Source: Verrucomicrobiia bacterium (GTDB lineage Bacteria > Verrucomicrobiota > Verrucomicrobiia > Verrucomicrobiales > Akkermansiaceae). Taken from it: DNA of 64,000 bases. The notes beneath the pieces were generated by a model, which worked only from the letters and a program-made list of their open reading frames with translations, ran no database searches and had not been told where the DNA came from. The position numbers were made by a program, and so were the translations under genes. Of the stretch, positions 61,901 to 64,000 are shown in pieces. The DNA is taken from positions 1 through 64,000 of the forward strand of contig CANHQJ010000014.1 in assembly GCA_947462875.1 (NCBI GenBank), read 5' to 3'. Positions within the stretch are counted from its first letter, which is position 1; each line of letters begins with the position of its first letter.

Positions 61901-64000
61901 CGACTTCGCCTTGCAGTTTGGCCTGATCCAGCTCCGCGATCACGCGACCATTGACCAGCATGACAAAACCAGCCGGCTGCCCTTGATTTTTCTCCGCCTT
62001 GATGCGCGGGTCAGGAGTGAACGAGCCGAGTTGTAGCGCGAAGCGGCGGATGACGCTTTCCTTCTCGTAGAAACTCGCCTGGAAACGCACGACCACCGCG
62101 GGATTCTCATGCGTGCCATTGCGCAGCCATTTCACATCGGTAGGGATCGATGACGGCAAGGCCTCCGAGGGACCGGCGACATTTTTCGAGAATGCCATCT
62201 CCGGCTGATGCGCGAGCCAGCCGGATGCCATGTGCTGGCGGAGATCGGTCAGCTCCTTGATCGGGCGCGCACCGTAGTGGTGATTTTTGGCGTCTTCATT
62301 GACCACGGTGACAGAGGGCTTCCAGGGATTTTCGATCGGGTATTTGGTCGGCGGATAGGTGGCGATGGTGGTCCAGTCGGTGGGATTCATCGCGGTCTGC
62401 ACGATGAATTTTTTCCACTTCGCACCTTGCTCGGCAGCGGTGATGGTCAGAGTGCCGAGGCTGCTGTTGTCATTCAAATCGACCATGAACTCGGGTCGGA
62501 CATCCTTGGCCGGAACGGGGCGCCAGGCAGGGTATTCCTTGTTCGGGCTGATCACCATGTTCGGCGCGCGGCCCGGTTCCGAGTTCTGGGCGAAGGCCTG
62601 CGCCTGCGCGCCGGTGGTCGGCACACTGCCCTCGAACCACCCGCTGTGCGTGGCGGTCTCGCGCAAGGTCACCCGTGACACGGAATCGCCGCTGGAGCTG
62701 CTGACACTGACGGTGAGTTCATCGATTTCCGCACTGCGACTGCGATCGGGATCGACCACGCGGACGTGGATGGGATTGCCGGGCTTGGCGATGTCCGATA
62801 GAAAACGATCGGCCCTCTCGGGATCATCGCCCTCCAACGCACGGGCGGCGATGCGGGCTTTCACCGCACCTTTGAGATAGTCGCCCTGGTCCTTGCCGCC
62901 GATTTCCTGCATCAGCGCCTGCATGTCAGCCGTGCGCTGTTCGGCCTCGGTGAGAAGCTTGCGCGCGGAAGCCATCAGAACGGCGTCCGAGGCGATCGTG
63001 ATCGGACCGCCGCGTTTCGCATCGGTGAGATTCATTTTGCTGAGGAACGCATCCGAATAGGCGTAGAAAACCTCATCATCGCCGATGACTTGCAGCTTGT
63101 TATCACCGGGCGCGGGCGCCCCCAGCATGGTCGGCAATTCACCGCGGAACTTGGTTTTTTCATCGCCGAACTGGCGCAGGAAAAAGGTTTCCTTGTCGCC
63201 TGAGACCGCCCACACCACCACCTCGATCTCGGTGCCCGCTCCGGAAACGGCGAGGGTCGGATCGCTGAGAGTGACCTTGAGGTTTTCGCCCGGCACGAGC
63301 GAGGTCTGGCCGGTGGAGGAGCCGAGCTCCACCTCGGTGGCTTCCATCAGCTTCTGGCGCTTGAGCTGCACCTTGCCTAACAGAATGCGCGAATCCGCAT
63401 GGTTCGGCTCGCGGGCGAGGATGGAATCGATGTCGTCCTTGGCGTCATCGAAATTCTCCATGTCGAAGTTCACCTCGGCGCGGGAGTAGCGGATCTCCGT
63501 CCAGATTTCCGGCACGCGTTCCAGCTCCAGCTCGGCGAGTGTTTGCAGGGCGGCATCGAAGTTTTTCCCGATGCGTTCCGCGCGGGCCTTGCGCAGGGCG
63601 GCGTCATGGCGCACCATCAGCTCGGCATATGCCTTGTTTTTCTGGACACGATCGTAAATTTCATGGGATTCGCGCAACTGGCCGCGCTGCAGGGCGATGT
63701 CGCCGTAGGCAATCTCGATCCGTGCTTTTTCCGTGATGGTCAGAGGTGAGGCGGATTCCCGCGCCCAATCGAGCAGCGACTTGATGAGCTGTTGCTGGCG
63801 CTCTTCATCGCGACCGTAGATCACACGTTGCAGGGCCCACATCAGATAGGGCACGGAGAGTTCGCGATGCATCGTCACGAAAGTCTCCCAGTGGCCATCC
63901 AGCAGGTTCCTGGCGCTGTCCTCATTCCCCGCCATCCACTCCGCTTGCGATTGATAAAGCGGGTAGGACGGATGATTCGGAGCCACGGGGATGACGATGA
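58932..64000 (-). CDS. Giant secreted TPR-containing protein, 5' end outside the window
   Basis: At least 1684 residues; the frame remains open to the window edge, so the N-terminus is missing. The visible part follows its neighbour from about residue 590 of that protein: solenoid (QSQAEWMAGNEDSARNLLDG), a TPR-like stretch (FDDAKDDIDSILAREPNHAD), Ig-like beta domains (GNPIHVRVVDPDRSRSAEID, SSSGDSVSRVTLRETATHSG, VSVYAQTDAGRKAAGE) and a C-terminal TPR array (AAQEYVKLAYKYPDSEFLAT, FQRVIAEQGYDGKTIRAQAM). If collinear with the neighbour, the full protein would be near 2200-2300 aa. It overlaps the next gene by four bases and is the most upstream visible gene of the ExbB/ExbD operon. Confidence 0.8.
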   Translation of the reverse strand, partial: IVIPVAPNHPSYPLYQSQAEWMAGNEDSARNLLDGHWETFVTMHRELSVPYLMWALQRVIYGRDEERQQQLIKSLLDWARESASPLTITEKARIEIAYGDIALQRGQLRESHEIYDRVQKNKAYAELMVRHDAALRKARAERIGKNFDAALQTLAELELERVPEIWTEIRYSRAEVNFDMENFDDAKDDIDSILAREPNHADSRILLGKVQLKRQKLMEATEVELGSSTGQTSLVPGENLKVTLSDPTLAVSGAGTEIEVVVWAVSGDKETFFLRQFGDEKTKFRGELPTMLGAPAPGDNKLQVIGDDEVFYAYSDAFLSKMNLTDAKRGGPITIASDAVLMASARKLLTEAEQRTADMQALMQEIGGKDQGDYLKGAVKARIAARALEGDDPERADRFLSDIAKPGNPIHVRVVDPDRSRSAEIDELTVSVSSSSGDSVSRVTLRETATHSGWFEGSVPTTGAQAQAFAQNSEPGRAPNMVISPNKEYPAWRPVPAKDVRPEFMVDLNDNSSLGTLTITAAEQGAKWKKFIVQTAMNPTDWTTIATYPPTKYPIENPWKPSVTVVNEDAKNHHYGARPIKELTDLRQHMASGWLAHQPEMAFSKNVAGPSEALPSSIPTDVKWLRNGTHENPAVVVRFQASFYEKESVIRRFALQLGSFTPDPRIKAEKNQGQPAGFVMLVNGRVIAELDQAKLQGEVALKPGIHRLEIWATGWLNQIGFGRNVKLQANLIDPENLTDCPDSFFDPASFPAAFVDQRNAPATVEANAGGTEFQVKFAKDSRARLMRLVMVEQEGPAPALNKLALTDSAGKVVLPVAQDFAALNKNDTLEMLTGDKISVRYVDDRFVTKAKERHERFLTVSFTDALAEFADMEPRMDARLGEPQPYYEKLLRFSYDKPLTLAIHDADRDATVERDKVTVKLESAAGSKEYEAIETGDSTGIFQLTITPVSGSAGENQIQVASGAAITARYLDQENNRPGVPTERIAVIRHASFRAPQFQLSHATVSPIPRGTMRSLQHGFEPRNQAQDQENRIASEAVAESWQLKQTILPAEKPPEGGFQAVLGQSMFLELVAPQLALGVASHVSVYAQTDAGRKAAGETATGFNINAPGTLELQGILAKPIGHNDRWSQIPLLPFYLKESPMSAGENLEFDRFYLSVPLIVGTLPEYGALTDEERREMANRARNSLDGSDDVTLSPHGLVVRPGERVHFGFCFTDAEGKEQWLTTSTQVVTHPVFDIMNEEFRAPVTSAFVGENLNLRVIDLGADLTDAPDVVRVLMQSKSGAKHTVELHESGPHTGIFKAGYQLSYAAPAEAKPDAAAPYDVRQNGFPVTYGDTVAARYTDAKGLKTDILQVTVSKGADGTIEPFSKKYDDPQIAMRTQFSLAEAYLEVAKRHRKLEEHDAAALEYESAKQLLSKAMDQFTDPDTRAHAEYLLGTLTMEEADATKEPEVRETRYRAALSRFLNVTGSYSQTIHASKAQYQIATIYERLKEPEIAAQEYVKLAYKYPDSEFLATSMARLGTHFLKKASEYEAQAKPLLEKPEEDKDARFEGEALKKMAVAEYLKTAQIFGRLQERFPSDSLAGQAGLRAGQAYMRAAKHQEAIDAFQRVIAEQGYDGKTIRAQAMYWAGMSYQALRQPMAAYSMFKRLTYDFPESEWAAFARGQLSQQSLLDLENKLELERLEAEQR

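Overview
The window is a GC-rich bacterial chromosome segment that fits the phylum Verrucomicrobiota, probably a Verrucomicrobiales (Luteolibacter-like) lineage. The evidence is a four-gene prepilin-like 'Verru_Chthon cassette', a sulfatase / DUF1501 / planctomycete-type cytochrome c (DUF1549-DUF1553) / SASA esterase set typical of the PVC superphylum, an McsA-McsB-ClpC arginine-phosphorylation operon, a SecD-SecF fusion, and starts that mostly lack a clear Shine-Dalgarno sequence. No rRNA, tRNA, CRISPR array or intact insertion sequence was seen.

Layout. 1-581: non-coding, repeat-rich. 582-5665 (minus): ilvE-mcsA-mcsB-clpC, protein quality control with a transaminase upstream. 5767-6417 (minus) tsaB, divergent from citrate synthase (6544-7674, plus), followed by clpX, a rhamnulokinase-type sugar kinase and a CysJ-like diflavin reductase. 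12630-13763: a small membrane protein divergent from a lipoprotein. 13824-15524: a secreted GH10 protein with an altered catalytic residue. 15525-16836: a repeat and hairpin island containing one AT-rich orphan gene. 16837-20135: a small lipoprotein, a secreted HtrA-like protease and a degenerate, lipid-anchored copy of it. 20260-24786: the Verru_Chthon cassette, a translationally coupled pseudopilin-like operon. 24858-26794: a GntR/LacI-type regulator overlapping a DUF3445 haem oxygenase-like gene. 26903-28656: a secreted thioredoxin-like protein with a strong terminator, then a TerC-family membrane protein. 29070-33003 (minus): tgt-yajC-secDF. 33053-34204 (minus): a DUF4143 ATPase whose upstream region carries regular inverted repeats. 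34404-35690 (minus): lysA. 35752-43095 (minus): SASA esterase, cytochrome c/DUF1553, DUF1501, sulfatase, a polysaccharide-breakdown group.

43210-64000 (minus) is the most unusual part. Nine complete genes and one partial gene lie head to tail with overlaps or gaps under 40 bases: two tandem paralogous giant proteins (one of 2187 aa and one of at least 1684 aa, with TPR ends), a 109-aa protein, ExbB/TolQ, two different ExbD/TolR proteins, a TonB-like linker protein lacking a TonB C-terminal domain, a membrane DUF4159 protein, a 388-aa membrane protein, and a 1325-aa secreted PDZ/HEAT-like protein. It looks like a proton-motive-force-driven envelope machine built around giant periplasmic proteins. 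I know of no described function for it, and it is the best candidate here for an undescribed system.
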